This document shows, in pieces, positions 63,209 to 64,000 of a DNA stretch of 64,000 nt. Position 1 is the stretch's first letter, and each line of letters begins with the position of its first letter. The notes beneath the pieces were generated by a model. That model ran no database searches and was not told where the DNA came from. It saw nothing but the letters and a program-made list of their open reading frames with translations. The translations under genes were made by a program, and so were the position numbers. This stretch comes from an uncultured Planktomarina sp. (lineage in GTDB: Bacteria > Pseudomonadota > Alphaproteobacteria > Rhodobacterales > Rhodobacteraceae). Where the stretch lies: contig CAJJBP010000018.1 of assembly GCA_905182425.1 (NCBI GenBank), forward strand, positions 1-64,000, given 5' to 3'.

Positions 63209-64000
63209 GCTTTTTTTTGTCCGCCAGCAAGAGGAGCGCTCCAGTCGATTAATCGTTCTGAGATCTCTTTTTGCTCAAGCTCGATTTGAGATCGAACTTG
63301 AGACGGATAATGCTCAATATTTGGAACTTTGCCTGTTAACGCAAAAAGGGTGATGTCACGCGCTATTGGAGCTGCAACGGAGCTGCCGCTACCGCCATGT
63401 TCAACTACGACACAGACTGCAATTTTGGGGTTATCATAGGGCGCATAATTCACAAACAAGGCGTGATCTCGACGCTCCCATAGTAAATCTGCGTTGTCCT
63501 TAACTCCTTCACGGCGCTCTTTTGCTGTAATTTTCCGGACCTGTGCTGTTCCGGTTTTACCTGCCATACGTAACTCTTTTGTACTGATACGCTTTTTAAA
63601 AGCGGTACCTTTTTTGGAGTTGGAAACTCTAAACATTGCATTTTGAACCAATGCTAAATGTTCAGGATCAATATCCAAAGATTTACTGTTGCCCCATTCT
63701 TGAACTTTGCCATAAACACTGTGCACTAACCGCGGCACCACCGATCTACCTGTTCCCAATCGGGCCGCCATTACGGCCAATTGCAAAGGAGATGCGAGCA
63801 CATAGCCTTGGCCAATTGAAGCGTTGACAGTGTCCCCCAAAACCCAACTTTTACCGAAGGATTTTCTTTTCCATTCACGGGTCGGAATAGCCCCTCTGCT
63901 AATCGCACTAAGAGGTAGATCATGGTGTATGCCAAGGCCTAGTTTTTTGGCCATCTCTGAGATTTTATTGATGCCAACTTTTTGTCCTATTGTATAATAG
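63205..64000 (-). CDS. mrdA: Penicillin-binding protein 2 (MrdA), C-terminal part (cut by window end)
   Basis: The frame is open to the window end, so about 264 C-terminal residues are present and the gene begins beyond 64000. This transpeptidase works with RodA in cell elongation. Seen: YYTIGQKVGINKISEMAKKL at the cut, GDTVNASIGQGYVLASPLQL, and the KTG motif in MAGKTGTAQVRKITAKE; then DHALFVNYAPYDNPKIAVCV and the C-terminal VEHGGSGSSVAAPIARDI. The catalytic Ser-x-x-Lys lies outside the window. The C-terminus is rich in charged residues. Confidence 0.93.
   Translation of the reverse strand, partial: YYTIGQKVGINKISEMAKKLGLGIHHDLPLSAISRGAIPTREWKRKSFGKSWVLGDTVNASIGQGYVLASPLQLAVMAARLGTGRSVVPRLVHSVYGKVQEWGNSKSLDIDPEHLALVQNAMFRVSNSKKGTAFKKRISTKELRMAGKTGTAQVRKITAKERREGVKDNADLLWERRDHALFVNYAPYDNPKIAVCVVVEHGGSGSSVAAPIARDITLFALTGKVPNIEHYPSQVRSQIELEQKEISERLIDWSAPLAGGQKKA

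Overview
The window looks like part of the chromosome of a marine alphaproteobacterium, most likely a member of the Rhodobacterales (Roseobacter clade). This rests on gene content and order, not on a search: mrdA-rodA followed by a GhrA-type reductase, an SseB protein ending in a Pro-rich tail, remnants of a form I CO dehydrogenase locus, an N-methylproline demethylase-like flavoprotein, a DmdA-like protein and a Stealth phosphotransferase. Base composition is visibly AT-rich (my impression is low-to-mid 40s % GC; not computed). I saw no insertion sequence, prophage or CRISPR array.

Layout. 1-3.1 kb: end of a flagellar hook/rod cluster (flgK end, flgL, a rod/hook gene behind a sigma-54-like promoter) and a YbjQ-type protein. 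3.3-6.9 kb: a large secreted RTX-like beta-repeat protein. 7-13 kb: small membrane and cupin proteins, a Rieske oxygenase, a decayed VIT/CCC1 transporter, a DmdA-like protein and a Sel1 protein. 13-16 kb: kynA, a candidate free-standing structured RNA, and xdhC/coxI-coxG-[coxM stub]. 16-21.4 kb: coxC-like MHYT-LytTR sensor, AhpD-like protein, DMT exporter, a decayed ssuD-type monooxygenase, aldo/keto reductase and flavin reductase. 21.4-33 kb: Stealth protein, ChrA, a metal-chaperone GTPase coupled to an amidohydrolase, LysR, and a complete peptide-type ABC transporter. 33-39 kb: nonulosonic (sialic-type) acid genes neuA, neuC and neuB enclosing two WaaA-type transferases. 39-41 kb: two tandem tiny membrane proteins with structured flanks. 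41-51.5 kb: maleate isomerase-like protein, N-methylproline demethylase-like enzyme, amtB-glnK, a decayed CoA transferase, Fe-alcohol and aldehyde dehydrogenases, and an SBP56-ferredoxin-CoA-binding operon. 51.8 kb: tRNA-Gln. 52-60 kb: an Mrp-type antiporter operon with three NuoL/M/N-like subunits. 60-64 kb: sseB, ghrA, rodA and mrdA.

Two kinds of breakage must be kept apart. Many conserved genes (coxG, the transporter SBP and DppC, waaA-2, amtB, Fe-ADH, ALDH, mnhB/C, rodA, sseB, the RTX gene) carry one or a few +/-1 shifts, often at short homopolymers, while the conserved protein continues intact in another frame. This pattern points to consensus errors. In contrast the coxM stub, the ssuD and VIT remnants and probably the CoA-transferase gene have lost real sequence and look biologically decayed. 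The genome seems to have dropped CO oxidation and a sulfonate-type monooxygenase while keeping adjacent accessory genes.
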